A stretch of 64,000 nucleotides of DNA from Pseudomonas poae (GCA_028869255.1 CP110972.1:6176001-6240000), one strand, 5' to 3'; counted from the stretch's first letter, positions 52,997-63,477 are shown. Notes: generated by a model from the letters alone, not told the origin. A program made the numbers and translations.

Positions 52997-54018
52997 GTGC
53001 GACCCGCAGCCCGAAAGTCTCCGAGCGCGTGGCGCCGAAACCGGCCGACCCGCAACCGCAGAAGAAAAAACACGATCACGATGACGACGGCCCGGACTTC
53101 AGCACCCTGCTGCGCGCGTGGATCGAAAGCCATCGCGCCAGCCTGCTCGACAGCCTGCGCCGCCTGGGCAAGCAGCCGATCGGCAGCTTTTTTACCTGCC
53201 TGGTGATGGCCGTGGCCCTGAGCCTGCCGATGGGCTTGTCGCTGCTGCTCAATAATGTGGAGCGCCTGGGTGGCTCCTGGCAGCGTGCGGCGCAGATTTC
53301 CCTGTACCTGAACCTCGACGCCAGCGCCAAAGACGGCGAGACCCTGCGCGACGACATCAAGAACCTGCCGGGCGTGGCGGATGCCGAGTACATCAGCCGC
53401 GATCAGGCGCTGGAAGAGTTCCAGCAGCAGTCCGGCCTGGGCGAGGCGCTTAAAGAGCTGCCACAGAACCCGCTGCCGGGCGTGGTGCTGGTCACTCCTA
53501 ACGAAGTCGATAAGCCGGCGCTTGAGGCCCTGCGACAAAAACTCGCAGAGATGCCCAAGGTGCAGCAGGCACAGCTTGATCTGGTCTGGGTAGAGCGCCT
53601 GGCCGCGATTCTCAAGCTGGGCGACCGCTTTGTGTTCGGCCTGACGGTGTTGTTGGTGTCTGCATTACTTTTGGTGATAGGTAATACCATTCGTCTTCAT
53701 ATTGAAAACCGTCGCACCGAGATAGAAGTGATTAAACTGGTCGGCGGCACGGACAGCTATGTGCGTCGTCCTTTTCTGTACATGGGCGCGTTGTATGGCT
53801 TTGGTGCCGGGATTTTGTCCTGGGGAGTGCTGGCTTTTGGCCTGGACTGGCTGAACGACGCGGTTGTGGGGCTTGCCGGTTTGTACGGCAGCGATTTCGC
53901 CCTGGCCGGCGTGCCGGTGGCCGATGGTCTGTCACTCTTGCTTGGCGCAGTCCTGTTGGGGTATATCGGTGCTTGGATTGCGGTCGCACGGCATTTACGC
54001 GAGCTGGCACCGAAGTAG
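52993..54018 (+). CDS. ftsX: Cell-division membrane protein FtsX
   Basis: 341 residues. A cytoplasmic N-terminus rich in charge (KPADPQPQKKKHDHDDD), TM1 (FFTCLVMAVALSLPMGLSLLL), a large periplasmic loop that recruits amidase activators, then three TM helices (FGLTVLLVSALLLVIGNTI; FLYMGALYGFGAGILSWGVLAFG; LSLLLGAVLLGYIGAWIAVA). Partner of FtsE. rpoH begins 129 bp on, from its own promoter region. Confidence 0.96.
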   Translation: MSATRSPKVSERVAPKPADPQPQKKKHDHDDDGPDFSTLLRAWIESHRASLLDSLRRLGKQPIGSFFTCLVMAVALSLPMGLSLLLNNVERLGGSWQRAAQISLYLNLDASAKDGETLRDDIKNLPGVADAEYISRDQALEEFQQQSGLGEALKELPQNPLPGVVLVTPNEVDKPALEALRQKLAEMPKVQQAQLDLVWVERLAAILKLGDRFVFGLTVLLVSALLLVIGNTIRLHIENRRTEIEVIKLVGGTDSYVRRPFLYMGALYGFGAGILSWGVLAFGLDWLNDAVVGLAGLYGSDFALAGVPVADGLSLLLGAVLLGYIGAWIAVARHLRELAPK

Positions 54019-54147
54019 TTAATGTCACGGTAATGTGGTTTCGTTTGTATTGACCGTATTAGTGGTTTAGGGAACTTGTCCTACGGTTCCCGGTCAATTT
54101 TCGCAGTGCTGAACTGCACGAGTTATGTGAGTCGGAGGTTTTTTCGT

Positions 54148-55002
54148 ATGACCACTTCTTTGCAACCTGCTTATGCCTTGGTCCCGGGTGCGAACCTGGA
54201 AGCCTATGTGCACACGGTCAACAGCATTCCATTGCTGACGCCCGAGCAGGAGCGTGAACTGGCCGAGAGTCTCTACTATGAGCAGGATTTGGGGGCGGCT
54301 CGGCAGATGGTGCTCGCCCACCTGCGTTTTGTCGTACATATCGCCCGTAGCTATAGCGGCTACGGTTTGGCCCAGGCTGACCTGATTCAGGAAGGCAACG
54401 TCGGCCTGATGAAGGCTGTAAAGCGCTTCAACCCTGAGATGGGTGTGCGTCTGGTGTCGTTTGCCGTGCATTGGATCAAGGCGGAAATCCACGAGTTCAT
54501 CCTGCGCAACTGGCGCATCGTGAAAGTCGCGACCACCAAGGCCCAGCGCAAGCTGTTCTTCAACCTGCGCAGCCAGAAAAAACGCCTGGCGTGGCTGAAC
54601 AACGAGGAAGTCCACCGCGTGGCCGAAAGCCTCGGCGTGGAGCCGCGTGAAGTGCGCGAGATGGAAAGTCGCCTGACCGGCCATGACATGGCCTTCGACC
54701 CGGCCGCTGAAGCGGACGACGACAGCGCTTTCCAATCGCCGGCCAACTACCTGGAAGACCACCGGTACGACCCGGCGCGTCAACTGGAAGACGCCGACTG
54801 GAGCGACAACTCCAACCACAACCTGCACGAAGCGCTGGAAGTGCTGGACGACCGCAGCCGTGACATCCTCTACCAGCGCTGGCTGGCGGAAGAAAAAGCC
54901 ACGCTGCACGACCTGGCGCAGAAGTACAACGTGTCGGCCGAGCGGATTCGTCAGCTTGAGAAAAGCGCGATGAACAAGCTGAAGTTGTCGATCGCCGCCT
55001 AA
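54148..55002 (+). CDS. rpoH: Heat-shock sigma factor sigma-32
   Basis: 284 residues from ATG at 54148, with a CGGAGG ribosome site; the upstream extension of the frame is untranslated leader. Region 2 ([36 protein letters not shown]), the RpoH box [13 protein letters not shown] that marks sigma-32, and region 4 ([25 protein letters not shown]). It directs transcription of chaperones and proteases. Its leader has short inverted repeats (GCAGT/ACTGC at 54103-54117) that might take part in temperature-sensitive translation. Ends at a strong terminator. Confidence 0.97.
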   Translation: MTTSLQPAYALVPGANLEAYVHTVNSIPLLTPEQERELAESLYYEQDLGAARQMVLAHLRFVVHIARSYSGYGLAQADLIQEGNVGLMKAVKRFNPEMGVRLVSFAVHWIKAEIHEFILRNWRIVKVATTKAQRKLFFNLRSQKKRLAWLNNEEVHRVAESLGVEPREVREMESRLTGHDMAFDPAAEADDDSAFQSPANYLEDHRYDPARQLEDADWSDNSNHNLHEALEVLDDRSRDILYQRWLAEEKATLHDLAQKYNVSAERIRQLEKSAMNKLKLSIAA

Positions 55003-55020
55003 AACGCTGCGATAAACCAA

Positions 55021-55054
55021 AAAAATGCCCTGATCGAGAGATCGGGGCATTTTT
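55021..55054 (+). terminator. rpoH intrinsic terminator
   Basis: 15-bp stem AAAAATGCCCTGATC/GATCGGGGCATTTTT (one G-T pair) with loop GAGA, 18 bp after the stop, ending in a T run. Confidence 0.92.
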
Positions 55055-55091
55055 GTTTGCGCCAACAAATTTCAAGCTTAACGCGTTCAAC

Positions 55092-55181
55092 TGTGGGAGC
55101 TGGCTTGCCTGCGATAGCGGTGTGTCAGTTTGCAGAGGCGCTGGCTGAAACGGCCTCATCGCAGGCAAGCCAGCTCCCACA
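55092..55181. repeat. REPIN: inverted pair of REP palindromes
   Basis: Arms TGTGGGAGCTGGCTTGCCTG... and the reverse complement, about 38 bases apart, between convergent rpoH and mtgA. Confidence 0.9.
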
Positions 55182-55186
55182 GTGTG

Positions 55187-55909
55187 TCAGTCGGACCAGG
55201 GTGCTTTTCGAGAGTTGTTCAGTTCGACCAAGTAACCATCCCCACCCAACTGGCTCATCTGCTGGCGAATCCACGCTGCCCGCCGCGCCACATAGGCGGT
55301 TGGATGGCTGGCACTCCACACCCGTGGGTTAGGCAGCACCGCCGCCAGATAGCTGGCCTGCTGCCGGGACAGCCCCTTGGCACTCACCCCAAAGTGGTGC
55401 CGCGCCGCAGCCTCTGCGCCAAACACGCCTTCATCCCATTCCACGCTGTTGAGGTATACCTCAAGAATTCGCTGCTTGGGCCATAACACCTCGATCAACC
55501 CGGTAAACCAGGCTTCCAGGCCTTTGCGCAAATAACTGCGGCCGGCCCACAGGAACAGGTTTTTCGATACCTGCTGGCTCAATGTACTGGCGCCGCGAAT
55601 CGAACCCCCGCGCTCGTTGTGCAGGATCGCCGCCTGGATCGCGCCGAAGTCAAAACCCCAATGCTGCGGGAAGCGCTGGTCTTCGCCGGCCATCACGGCC
55701 ACTTTGAGGTCGTCGCAGATTTCATCCCACGGCACCCAGGTGCGTTGCAGGTCAATTGGCTCGCCGTCGAACCAGGATTCGACCTTGCGCTCCACCATCA
55801 GCGCGGTGAACGGCGGCGGCACGACGCGAAACAGCAGCACCAGCAGCACACTGCCGATGGCAAACCATTTCACGACCTGGAGAAAGCGTTTGAAGAGGAG
55901 ACGCAGCAT
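55187..55909 (-). CDS. mtgA: Monofunctional peptidoglycan glycosyltransferase
   Basis: 240 residues. One N-terminal membrane anchor ([16 protein letters not shown]), then a GT51 transglycosylase domain: motif 1 with catalytic Glu in [15 protein letters not shown], motif 2 [17 protein letters not shown], motif 3 [27 protein letters not shown]. It polymerises lipid II into glycan strands without a transpeptidase part. Divergent from the DUF423 gene with 74 bp between. Confidence 0.95.
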   Translation of the reverse strand: MLRLLFKRFLQVVKWFAIGSVLLVLLFRVVPPPFTALMVERKVESWFDGEPIDLQRTWVPWDEICDDLKVAVMAGEDQRFPQHWGFDFGAIQAAILHNERGGSIRGASTLSQQVSKNLFLWAGRSYLRKGLEAWFTGLIEVLWPKQRILEVYLNSVEWDEGVFGAEAAARHHFGVSAKGLSRQQASYLAAVLPNPRVWSASHPTAYVARRAAWIRQQMSQLGGDGYLVELNNSRKAPWSD

Positions 55910-55983
55910 AGAGATGGCTTGGCCGAACCCGTTGAGCGGGCCATTATACAGACCCTGCCCGATGAGTCTGACTGGAGTTCCTC

Positions 55984-56361
55984 ATGCTGCGTAGCTTTCT
56001 GATGCTGGCCGCGTTTTTCGGCTTCACCGGTGTCGCCCTCGGCGCCTTCGCCGCCCACGGCCTGAAAAACCGCCTGAGCGCCGAGTACCTGGCAATCTTT
56101 CATACCGGCGTGACCTATCAACTGGTGCACACCCTGGCGCTGTTCGGCGTGGCGTTGCTGGCGGCGCATATTCCTGGACGGTTGGTTACCTGGGCGGGCA
56201 TCTCGTTCACCGTCGGCATTGTGCTGTTCTCCGGCAGCCTGTATGTGCTGACCATGACCGGTATCAGCAAACTCGGCATCATCACGCCGTTTGGCGGGCT
56301 GGCGTTTCTGCTCGGCTGGTTTTTCCTCGGCCTGGCTGCCTGGCGCTTGCAGGCCATCTGA
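55984..56361 (+). CDS. DUF423 membrane protein (YgdD-like)
   Basis: 125 residues with four membrane helices: FLMLAAFFGFTGVALGAFAAHGL, GVTYQLVHTLALFGVALLAA, WAGISFTVGIVLFSGSLYVL, FGGLAFLLGWFFLGLAAW. GAFAAHGLKNRLS and FHTGVTYQLVHTLALF are hallmarks of DUF423. Inner-membrane protein of unknown role. Followed by thiS on the same strand after 71 bp. Confidence 0.88.
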   Translation: MLRSFLMLAAFFGFTGVALGAFAAHGLKNRLSAEYLAIFHTGVTYQLVHTLALFGVALLAAHIPGRLVTWAGISFTVGIVLFSGSLYVLTMTGISKLGIITPFGGLAFLLGWFFLGLAAWRLQAI

Positions 56362-56432
56362 CCGGGGGGCTTGGGCCCACAACCCCAATCGGGCTAGAAT
56401 GCGGGCCCCTAAAAACGATGGCGGCCCGTGGC

Positions 56433-56633
56433 ATGCGCATTCAGTTGAACGGCGAATCCTTTGAACTGCCCGACGGTGAAACCGTTGCGGCCCTGCTGAC
56501 CCGTCTGGATTTGACCGGGCGTCGTGTCGCAGTAGAACTCAATCTGGATATCGTCCCGCGTAGCCTGCACGCCGAAACCGCCCTCACCGAAGGTGACCAG
56601 GTCGAAGTGGTCCACGCCATCGGCGGCGGCTAG
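56433..56633 (+). CDS. thiS: Thiamine-biosynthesis sulfur carrier ThiS
   Basis: 66 residues from ATG at 56433 ([15 protein letters not shown]); an ATG 15 bases upstream is possible but adds residues outside the fold. Ubiquitin-like sulfur carrier ending in Gly-Gly (VVHAIGGG), which is thiocarboxylated and gives sulfur to the thiazole ring. thiG, its user, follows after 49 bp. Confidence 0.94.
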   Translation: MRIQLNGESFELPDGETVAALLTRLDLTGRRVAVELNLDIVPRSLHAETALTEGDQVEVVHAIGGG

Positions 56634-56682
56634 TCGCCTACCCCGGATTCTGCAGAACCTCACCCCATTACGAGGATTTCCC

Positions 56683-57468
56683 ATGAGCATCGTTCGTAGC
56701 GACAAGCCCTTCGTCCTGGCCGGTCGTACCTACCAGTCCCGTCTGCTGGTCGGCACCGGCAAGTACCGCGACTTGGAAGAAACCCGCCTGGCCATCGAAG
56801 CCTCGGGTGCCGAGATCGTGACCTTCGCCGTGCGCCGCACCAACCTCGGCCAGATCGAAGGCGAGCCGAACCTGCTCGAAGTGCTGTCGCCGGACCGCTA
56901 CACCTTTTTGCCGAACACCGCCGGTTGCTACGACGCCATCGAAGCCGTGCGCACCTGCCGCCTGGCACGTGAGCTGCTCGACGGCCACAACCTGGTGAAG
57001 CTGGAAGTGCTGGCCGACCAGAAAACCCTGTTCCCCAACGTGATCGAAACCCTCAAGGCCGCAGAAACACTGGTCAAGGAAGGCTTCGACGTGATGGTCT
57101 ACACCAGCGATGACCCGATCATCGCCCGCCAGTTGGCCGAAATCGGCTGCATCGCCGTCATGCCGCTGGCCGGGCTGATCGGCAGTGGCCTGGGGATCTG
57201 CAACCCGTACAACCTGCAGATCATCCTCGAAGAAGCCAGGATTCCGGTGCTGGTGGATGCGGGCGTGGGCACTGCCTCCGACGCCACCATCGCCATGGAG
57301 CTGGGTTGCGACGCGGTGCTGATGAACTCGGCCATCGCCCATGCCCAGCAGCCGATCCTGATGGCTGAAGCCATGCACCACGCCATCGTCGCGGGCCGCC
57401 TGGCCTACCTCGCCGGGCGCATGCCGAAAAACTATACGCCAGCGCCTCCTCGCCGCTGGATGGTCTGA
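56683..57468 (+). CDS. thiG: Thiazole synthase ThiG
   Basis: 261 residues from ATG at 56683. Builds the thiazole phosphate of thiamine from deoxyxylulose 5-phosphate, dehydroglycine or imine, and ThiS thiocarboxylate. Barrel fold; Schiff-base Lys106 in NLVKLEVL; phosphate site in [26 protein letters not shown]. Full length. Forms a thiS-thiG unit; trmB follows 17 bp later. Confidence 0.96.
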   Translation: MSIVRSDKPFVLAGRTYQSRLLVGTGKYRDLEETRLAIEASGAEIVTFAVRRTNLGQIEGEPNLLEVLSPDRYTFLPNTAGCYDAIEAVRTCRLARELLDGHNLVKLEVLADQKTLFPNVIETLKAAETLVKEGFDVMVYTSDDPIIARQLAEIGCIAVMPLAGLIGSGLGICNPYNLQIILEEARIPVLVDAGVGTASDATIAMELGCDAVLMNSAIAHAQQPILMAEAMHHAIVAGRLAYLAGRMPKNYTPAPPRRWMV

Positions 57469-57485
57469 TCAAGTAAGAGCTATTG

Positions 57486-58211
57486 ATGACTGAATCAAAC
57501 GAAACGCCGAACACCGTGGAAGAAGGCGACGAGTCCAAGCACCGCCGCATCAAGAGTTTTGTGATGCGCGCCGGTCGCATGACCGAAGGCCAGCAAAAGG
57601 GCCTGGAGCAGGGCACGCCGCTGTTCGTCCTGCCCCTGGCCGATGCGCCGGTGGATTATGACCAGGTGTTCGGCCGTTCGGCCCCGCGCTCCCTGGAAAT
57701 CGGTTTTGGCATGGGCCACTCCCTGCTGGAAATGGCTGCGGCCTCGCCGGAACAGGATTTTATCGGCGTGGAAGTGCACCGCCCGGGTGTTGGCGCGCTG
57801 CTCAATGGCGTGCTGACGCAGGGCCTGACCAACCTGCGGGTCTACGACTGCGACGCGATCGAAGTGCTCAACCGCTGCATCGCCGACAACAGCCTCGACC
57901 GCCTGATGCTGTTCTTCCCCGACCCATGGCACAAAGCCCGCCACCACAAGCGCCGCATCGTCCAGGCCTCCTTCGCGGAGTTGGTGCGCAGCAAGCTCAA
58001 GGTGGGCGGCATCCTGCACATGGCCACCGACTGGGAACCCTACGCGGAATATATGCTGGAAGTGATGAACGTCGCCCCCGGCTACCGCAACCTGGCCGAA
58101 GACGGCAAATGCGTGCCGCGCCCGGCAGAGCGTCCGATCACCAAGTTCGAGCGCCGCGGCGAGCGCTTGGGGCATGGGGTTTGGGATTTGAAGTTTGAGA
58201 AGCTGGCGTAA
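57486..58211 (+). CDS. trmB: tRNA (guanine-46-N7)-methyltransferase
   Basis: 241 residues from ATG at 57486. Makes m7G46 in the variable loop of tRNA. SAM fold [35 protein letters not shown], and the TrmB signature [19 protein letters not shown]; the C-terminus [20 protein letters not shown] is characteristic. It lies close behind thiG and may be co-transcribed. Confidence 0.96.
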   Translation: MTESNETPNTVEEGDESKHRRIKSFVMRAGRMTEGQQKGLEQGTPLFVLPLADAPVDYDQVFGRSAPRSLEIGFGMGHSLLEMAAASPEQDFIGVEVHRPGVGALLNGVLTQGLTNLRVYDCDAIEVLNRCIADNSLDRLMLFFPDPWHKARHHKRRIVQASFAELVRSKLKVGGILHMATDWEPYAEYMLEVMNVAPGYRNLAEDGKCVPRPAERPITKFERRGERLGHGVWDLKFEKLA

Positions 58212-58238
58212 CGCGTTCTCGACTTGAAATGCAATCAA

Positions 58239-58325
58239 ATGTGGGAGCTGGCTTGCCTGCGATGCATCACCTGGATATCACTGATATACCGAGGTGTCTG
58301 CATCGCAGGCAAGCCAGCTCCCACA
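58239..58325. repeat. REPIN: inverted pair of REP palindromes
   Basis: Arms AATGTGGGAGCTGGCTTGCC... and the reverse complement, about 35 bases apart, between convergent trmB and the DUF3392 gene. Confidence 0.9.
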
Positions 58326-58348
58326 TTTGTTTTGTGTTGGGCTTTAAA

Positions 58349-58672
58349 TCAGCGGCGGTCGGCGACCACACCAATCAACACCAGCACCACCACCAGCACC
58401 GGCGCCAAACTGTAGTTATTGAACTGGCTCAACCCCCGCACAATCCACGGTGTGGCGTAGATCAACGCCGCGCCGCTGCCGATCATGCACACCAACGCCA
58501 TCAACGGCACGCGCAGCGCGCCGGCGATGCTGCCCAGGCGTGCTTCGATCCAGCCTTTGATGTCGGCGCCGAACAGCACCAGCAAGCAGCCGACAAGGGC
58601 CAGGGAGATTTCTGACAGGTTGCTACGGCTCCAGCGGGATACGGTGGCGAGCAGGTCGAGTACCAAATCCAT
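58349..58672 (-). CDS. DUF3392 membrane protein
   Basis: 107 residues, three membrane helices (ISLALVGCLLVLFGADI, VPLMALVCMIGSGAALIYA, LAPVLVVVLVLIGVVADRR). It fits DUF3392, a small inner-membrane family of gamma-proteobacteria with no known role. It lies 18 bp after the stop of hemW on the same strand and is probably the last gene of the metX-to-hemW run. Confidence 0.82.
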   Translation of the reverse strand: MDLVLDLLATVSRWSRSNLSEISLALVGCLLVLFGADIKGWIEARLGSIAGALRVPLMALVCMIGSGAALIYATPWIVRGLSQFNNYSLAPVLVVVLVLIGVVADRR

Positions 58673-58690
58673 TCGATTTCCTTAGAGCGA

Positions 58691-59893
58691 TCAGCTCAAA
58701 AACTTCTGCAACAGGTCATTGAGAAAGAGTTGCCCACGGTCGGTGGCCGCCAGGCGTGACGGTTCGACCTGCATTAAGCCACTTTGTTCTGCCTCGCGCC
58801 GCGCCTCATCCAGGCTCGCCAGGTCGAGGCCGGTGCGTTCGGCGTAGAGCTTGGCATCGACGCCTTCAGTCAGGCGCAGGGCGTTCATCAGGAATTCGAA
58901 CGGCAGTTCTTCGTTGGTCAGCTCTTTCGCGCCCGCCTGGAAGCTTTTGGCCGGGTTGAGGTAGTCCTTGGGTGCGCGGGTTTTCCAGGTGCGCACGATG
59001 CGCCCGTCCGGATGGCTGAGTTTGCCGTGGGCACCGGCGCCGATGCCGATAAAGTCGCCGAAGCTCCAGTAGTTCAGGTTATGCCGCGCCGGGCGGCCCG
59101 GTTGGGCATAGGCCGACACCTCATATTGCGCGTAACCGTGTTCAGCCAGCAGGGCCTGGCCGGCTTCCTGGATATCCCACAACGTGTCGTCTTCCGGCAG
59201 CGCGGGCGGCTGGTTCCAGAACACTGTGTTGGGCTCCAGGGTCAACTGGTACCACGACAAATGTGTCGGCTGCAGTGCGATAGCCTGGCGCAGGTCGCTC
59301 AGGGCATCGTCCAGGGACTGATCGGGCAAGCCGTGCATCAGGTCCAGGTTGAAGTTGTCGAACCCGGCCTGGCGCGCCATGCCGGCGGCGCGCACGGCTT
59401 CGTCGCCATTGTGGATGCGGCCCAGGGCCTCCAGCTTTTGCTGCTGGAAACTCTGGATGCCAATCGACAGGCGGTTGATCCCAAGCTTGCGGTACGCCAC
59501 GAACTTCTCTTGTTCGAAGGTGCCGGGGTTGGCTTCCAGGGTGATTTCGATATCAGCGGCAAACGCAATGCGCGCTTCCACGCCCTTGAGCAGACGGCCC
59601 AGCGCCTGTGCACTGAACAGGCTCGGCGTGCCGCCGCCGAAAAAGATCGAACTCAATTCGCGACCATACACGGCGTGCAGGTCCTGATCGAGGTCAGCCA
59701 GCAACGCGTCCACGTACTCTTCTTCCGGCAGTACTTGGCTGGCGGTGTGGGAGTTGAAGTCGCAATAAGGGCACTTGCGCACGCACCACGGGATATGGAT
59801 ATACAGCGCCAGGGGCGGCAGCAGCGGCAGCGCCGCCCGAGGTGTTTGCGCGCCGCCGTGGATCAGCGGCTGCGCAGAGGTGTTCTGGGTCAT
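58691..59893 (-). CDS. hemW: Radical SAM heme chaperone HemW (HemN-like)
   Basis: 400 residues from ATG at 59893; the open frame upstream lies antisense-free within rdgB and is not part of the protein. Radical SAM motif [10 protein letters not shown] (Cys37, Cys41, Cys44), with Phe where true coproporphyrinogen oxidase HemN has its fourth Cys, and the HemW heme-binding motif HNLNYW. So the older HemN naming is probably wrong: it is more likely a heme chaperone. Start overlaps the rdgB stop (ATGA). Confidence 0.93.
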   Translation of the reverse strand: MTQNTSAQPLIHGGAQTPRAALPLLPPLALYIHIPWCVRKCPYCDFNSHTASQVLPEEEYVDALLADLDQDLHAVYGRELSSIFFGGGTPSLFSAQALGRLLKGVEARIAFAADIEITLEANPGTFEQEKFVAYRKLGINRLSIGIQSFQQQKLEALGRIHNGDEAVRAAGMARQAGFDNFNLDLMHGLPDQSLDDALSDLRQAIALQPTHLSWYQLTLEPNTVFWNQPPALPEDDTLWDIQEAGQALLAEHGYAQYEVSAYAQPGRPARHNLNYWSFGDFIGIGAGAHGKLSHPDGRIVRTWKTRAPKDYLNPAKSFQAGAKELTNEELPFEFLMNALRLTEGVDAKLYAERTGLDLASLDEARREAEQSGLMQVEPSRLAATDRGQLFLNDLLQKFLS

Positions 59894-60483
59894 TTCAGGC
59901 CCAGACGCTGGCGCAGCAAATTCATTGCGCGGGCGCGGTGGCTGATCTGGTTCTTGTCGGCCGGGCTCAGTTCGGCGCTGGAGACATTGCGCTCCGGCAC
60001 CCAGAACAGCGGGTCGTAGCCAAAACCATGTGCGCCGCTGGCCGCATGCAGGATGCGCCCGTGCCACAAGCCTTCGCAGAGGATCGGCAGCGGGTCATCG
60101 GCATGCCGCACCAGTGCCAGCACGCAGACGAACTGCGCGCCGCGCATCGCGTCCGGCACGTCCTTGAGGGCGTCCAGCAGCTTGGCGTTGTTGGCTGCGT
60201 CACCCTTGCCGTCGGCATAGCGTGCCGAGTAGATACCCGGCGCGCCGCCGAGAAAATCCACCGCCAGCCCCGAATCATCCGCCAGCGCCGGCAGGCCAGA
60301 GATGCGTGCGGCATTGCGCGCCTTGAGGATGGCGTTCTCGACGAACGACAGGCCGGTCTCCTCCGGCTCCACCTGGCTGAACTCGCCAATCGAGCGCAGT
60401 TGCACGGAGTCGCCGAGCATCGCCTGGAGTTCTTTGAGTTTGCCGGCGTTATGGCTGGCCAGTACGAGTTGTGTCAGGTTCAT
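59890..60483 (-). CDS. rdgB: dITP/XTP pyrophosphatase (RdgB/Ham1)
   Basis: 197 residues. Removes deaminated purine nucleoside triphosphates from the pool. N-terminal [17 protein letters not shown]; core [28 protein letters not shown]-terminal [12 protein letters not shown] and [17 protein letters not shown]. Four-base overlaps at both ends with hemW and the DUF4426 gene show tight translational coupling. Confidence 0.96.
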   Translation of the reverse strand: MNLTQLVLASHNAGKLKELQAMLGDSVQLRSIGEFSQVEPEETGLSFVENAILKARNAARISGLPALADDSGLAVDFLGGAPGIYSARYADGKGDAANNAKLLDALKDVPDAMRGAQFVCVLALVRHADDPLPILCEGLWHGRILHAASGAHGFGYDPLFWVPERNVSSAELSPADKNQISHRARAMNLLRQRLGLK

Positions 60484-60917
60484 TTGGTGCCTGGGAAGAG
60501 TTCTTGGACGAAGCTGAAACCATGGGCTTTGCCGCCGGTTTCAACGTTGATGGTAAACGTCCGGTATTCCTGCTGTGTGACCGAGTAGGGGGCCAGGTAC
60601 GAGATTCCGCCCTTTTCAGTAATCTGCTTGAACGTCAGCACTTCGCTCTTGCCGCTCAAGTCCTTGATCGTGCCGGTGACTTGCGCGGCCACTGGCGTCA
60701 CGCCCTTGATCACCGACACATTGATCAGGCCCTTTTCATTGCTGCGTACGATACCGGCAGCCTGGGCGGTTTCCGGCTGCAGGAAGCTGGAGGTGAAGGT
60801 GTTGTAGTGCACGGTGATATCGCCAAATTCTTTCTGGCGGTTACCGTCTACGGTGTCTGCTGCCATGGCGCTGGTGCCCAGGCAGGCGGTGAGTAGAAAA
60901 ATAGCCAGGCGACTCAT
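60480..60917 (-). CDS. DUF4426 periplasmic protein
   Basis: 145 residues. Signal peptide [20 protein letters not shown], then a single beta-rich domain ([44 protein letters not shown]). Family DUF4426, periplasmic, function unknown. Conserved in pseudomonads between metW and rdgB; the overlap with rdgB (ATGA) indicates one transcript. Confidence 0.86.
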   Translation of the reverse strand: MSRLAIFLLTACLGTSAMAADTVDGNRQKEFGDITVHYNTFTSSFLQPETAQAAGIVRSNEKGLINVSVIKGVTPVAAQVTGTIKDLSGKSEVLTFKQITEKGGISYLAPYSVTQQEYRTFTINVETGGKAHGFSFVQELFPGTK

Positions 60918-60938
60918 GATCGTCCCTCTTGAAGATAA

Positions 60939-61560
60939 TTAGACGGCAATCTTGTGGTCCGTCAGGCCAGGGCTGCTGACCCGGTAAATACCGATTTCGC
61001 CCAACAGGTTGGGCCATAGCTTACTCGCCCAACCGTGGCGATGTTGCTGATCGACCGCAAGGCGGTTGATCACCTTGGCTTCACGCTCGCCACACAGGGC
61101 TTCGAAGTCTTCGAAGGTGCAGAAGTGGATGTTCGGCGTGTTGTACCGAGGTGTAGGGCAGGAAGTCCGAGACCGGCATCCGGCCCTTGGTGGCCAGGTA
61201 CCAGCGGCAGCGCCAATGCCCGAAGTTGGGGAAGGTGATGATGCACTGGCGACCTACGCGCAGCATTTCGTCGAGGATGCGGTCCGGGTAGTGCACGGCT
61301 TGCAGGGCCTGGGTCATGACCACGATATCGAAGCTGTTGCTGGCGAAGTTGCCCAGGCCCTTGTCCAGGTCCTGCTCGATTACGTTGATGCCCTTGGCCA
61401 CGCATTGGGCGATGTTTTGCGGGTCGTTTTCCAGGCCATAGCCGGTGACTTGCTTGTTGTCACGCAGCCAGCTCAGCAGTTCGCCATCGCCGCAGCCAAG
61501 GTCGAGCACACGGCTGCCGGCGGGGATCCAGTCTTGGATGATGTCCAGGTCGGCTCTCAT
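60939..61560 (-). pseudogene. metW: metW, frameshifted by one base
   Basis: MetW works with MetX in methionine synthesis and is a SAM-fold methyltransferase-like protein. From ATG at 61560 the first 140 residues are normal: VLDLGCGDGELLSWL, NFASNSFDIVVMTQALQAVHYP, GRMPVSDFLPYT. After that the family continues WYNTPNIHF, but here an additional G at about 61148 (plus strand) shifts the frame to SVQHAEHPLL and a stop at 61081. Removing that base restores WYNTPNIHFCTFEDFEAL through HKIAV to TAA at 60939-60941, 206 residues in all, the normal length. Either a real mutation or a sequencing error. Confidence 0.88.
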
Positions 61561-61567
61561 GGCGTTC

Positions 61568-62707
61568 TCACAAAGTTATGCGGTTCATGTAATTGCTGAA
61601 AGCCTGCAGATAACGCGGGATCGGGATCAGGAAGGCGTCGTGGCCTTGCGGTGCATCGATCTCCAGGTAGCACACGTCTTTGCGGGCGGCCATCAAGGCA
61701 TCCACCAGCTCACGGGAGCGGGCCGGCGAGAAGCGCCAGTCGGTGGTGAACGACATCACGCAGAACTTGGCCATGGCGCCTTCGAAGGTTTTCGCCAGGT
61801 CGTCGTCAAAGTTGGCGGCCGGGTCGAAGTAGTCCAAAGCCTTGGTCATCAACAGGTAGGTGTTGGCATCGAAACGCCCGGAGAACTCCTCACCCTGATA
61901 ACGCAGGTAGCTTTCGACCTGGAACTCGACGCTGTGGAAGTCGTAGTTGAGCTTTTCGCTCTTGAGCCCACGGCCGAATTTCTCGCCCATGGAGTCATCG
62001 GACAGGTAAGTGATATGCCCGACCATCCGCGCCAGCATCAAGCCGCGCTTGGGGATCACGCCCGCTTCCTGGAACGAACCGCCGTGGAACTCGGGGTCGG
62101 TGAGGATCGCCTGGCGCGCCACTTCGTTGAAGGCGATGTTCTGCGCCGACAGCTTGGGGGCCGAGGCGATGGCCAGGCAGTGGCGTACGCGATCCGGGTA
62201 GGTGATGGTCCATTGCAGGGCCTGCATGCCGCCCAGGCTGCCGCCGATTACGGCGGCCCACTGGCGAATGCCCAGCAGGTCGGCGAGGCGGGCCTGGCTG
62301 TGCACCCAGTCTTCCACGGTGAGCACCGGGAAGTCGGCGCCGAACGGCTTGCCGGTTTCCGGGTTGAGGCTGCTGGGGCCGGTGGAACCGTTGCAGCCGC
62401 CGAGGTTGTTCAGGCTGACCACAAAGAACTTGTTGGTGTCGATGGGTTTGCCGGGCCCGATGCAGCTGTCCCACCAGCCGGGCTTGCGCTCGTCAACGCT
62501 ATGGAAACCTGCGGCGTGATGATGCCCGGACAGGGCGTGGCAGATCAGCACGGCGTTGCTCGCCGTGGCATTCAGTTGGCCGTAGGTTTCATAGATCAGG
62601 TCGTAGGCGGGCAGCGAGCGGCCGCAGGCCAGGGCCAGCGGTTCGCTGAAGTGCGCCATTTGGGGCGCGACCAGTCCAACAGAATCGGGGGGGAAGGCAG
62701 CTGGCAT
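61568..62707 (-). CDS. metX: Homoserine O-acyltransferase (MetX type)
   Basis: 379 residues. Acylates homoserine in methionine synthesis; pseudomonad MetX is generally taken to use succinyl-CoA (MetXS). Alpha/beta fold: [30 protein letters not shown], nucleophile Ser in [12 protein letters not shown], catalytic Asp region [13 protein letters not shown] and His in APQGHDAFL. It stops 7 bp before metW starts, so an intact metXW operon is expected, here hit by the metW frameshift. Confidence 0.94.
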   Translation of the reverse strand: MPAAFPPDSVGLVAPQMAHFSEPLALACGRSLPAYDLIYETYGQLNATASNAVLICHALSGHHHAAGFHSVDERKPGWWDSCIGPGKPIDTNKFFVVSLNNLGGCNGSTGPSSLNPETGKPFGADFPVLTVEDWVHSQARLADLLGIRQWAAVIGGSLGGMQALQWTITYPDRVRHCLAIASAPKLSAQNIAFNEVARQAILTDPEFHGGSFQEAGVIPKRGLMLARMVGHITYLSDDSMGEKFGRGLKSEKLNYDFHSVEFQVESYLRYQGEEFSGRFDANTYLLMTKALDYFDPAANFDDDLAKTFEGAMAKFCVMSFTTDWRFSPARSRELVDALMAARKDVCYLEIDAPQGHDAFLIPIPRYLQAFSNYMNRITL

Positions 62708-62810
62708 CGACCCTGCTCTCGTTTAAATGAGGCGTAAGTCTAAAGACCACTGCCCCTAGCGGCAAGCAAAGGCCTACGCGGATTCAATTCAATACACAGA
62801 TACAAAATGT

Positions 62811-62857
62811 GGGAGGGGCAGTGCGACGATTCGACTGGCCCCCTCCCAGATTTTTTT
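62811..62857. terminator. Hairpin between yggT and metX
   Basis: Stem GGGAGGGG/CCCCTCCC (62811-62818, 62840-62847) with further pairing CAGT/ACTG inside. A T7 run follows on the plus strand; on the minus strand, where yggT is read, only TTTT follows, so it may be weak for yggT. Confidence 0.4.
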
Positions 62858-62865
62858 ACCGTGTT

Positions 62866-63456
62866 TCAGATCAGGCCGAACAACAGCGGCGGCATGGCCA
62901 CGTAGTCCGCCAGGTACGGAATCGCCCAGCTTTGCAGCAGCTGGATCGCGATGAACGCGAAGATCGGCGAGATATCCAGGCCGCCCAGGTTGGGGATCAA
63001 GCGGCGAAACGGCGCCAGTACCGGCTCCGTGATCTGGGCCACCAGCTCTGCACCCGGGCTGCGGCTGCCCGGTGCCACCCACGACAGGATCACGCTGATG
63101 ATCATCGACCAGAACAGGATCTTCAAAAACAGCGAGAACACGCCAATCAATGCCCATGGCAGCAACAGCAGCGTGGCGGGCACGTAGCCCTTGAGCATCA
63201 GGATCACGGCGAACAGCAGGATCTGCAGCAGCAGCGCCAGCACCAGCGAGGACATGTCCAGGCCGAACATGCTCGGGATCACCCGGCGCAGCGGCTTGAG
63301 CAGCGGTTGCGTGGCTTTCACCACGAACTGGCACAGTGGGTTGTAGAAGTTCGCCCGCACCAGTTGCAGGATAAAACGCATCAGCACAATCAGCAGGTAC
63401 AGGCTGCCCAAGGTCTGGATGATGAAAATGACAGCGTCATTGAGTCCAAGCATCAT
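62866..63456 (-). CDS. yggT: YggT family membrane protein
   Basis: 196 residues, made of two YGGT repeats, each with two membrane helices (IQTLGSLYLLIVLMRFILQLV, SLVLALLLQILLFAVILML; FLKILFWSMIISVILSWV, FAFIAIQLLQSWAI) and the YGGT motif region NFYNPLCQFVVKATQPLLKPLRRVIPS and ELVAQITEPVLAPFRRLIPNLGGLDISP. Linked in other bacteria to osmotic shock tolerance and cell-envelope roles. It follows proC by 21 bp on the minus strand, a conserved order. Confidence 0.92.
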   Translation of the reverse strand: MMLGLNDAVIFIIQTLGSLYLLIVLMRFILQLVRANFYNPLCQFVVKATQPLLKPLRRVIPSMFGLDMSSLVLALLLQILLFAVILMLKGYVPATLLLLPWALIGVFSLFLKILFWSMIISVILSWVAPGSRSPGAELVAQITEPVLAPFRRLIPNLGGLDISPIFAFIAIQLLQSWAIPYLADYVAMPPLLFGLI

Positions 63457-63477
63457 TAATTCCTTTGTAAGGGTCGA

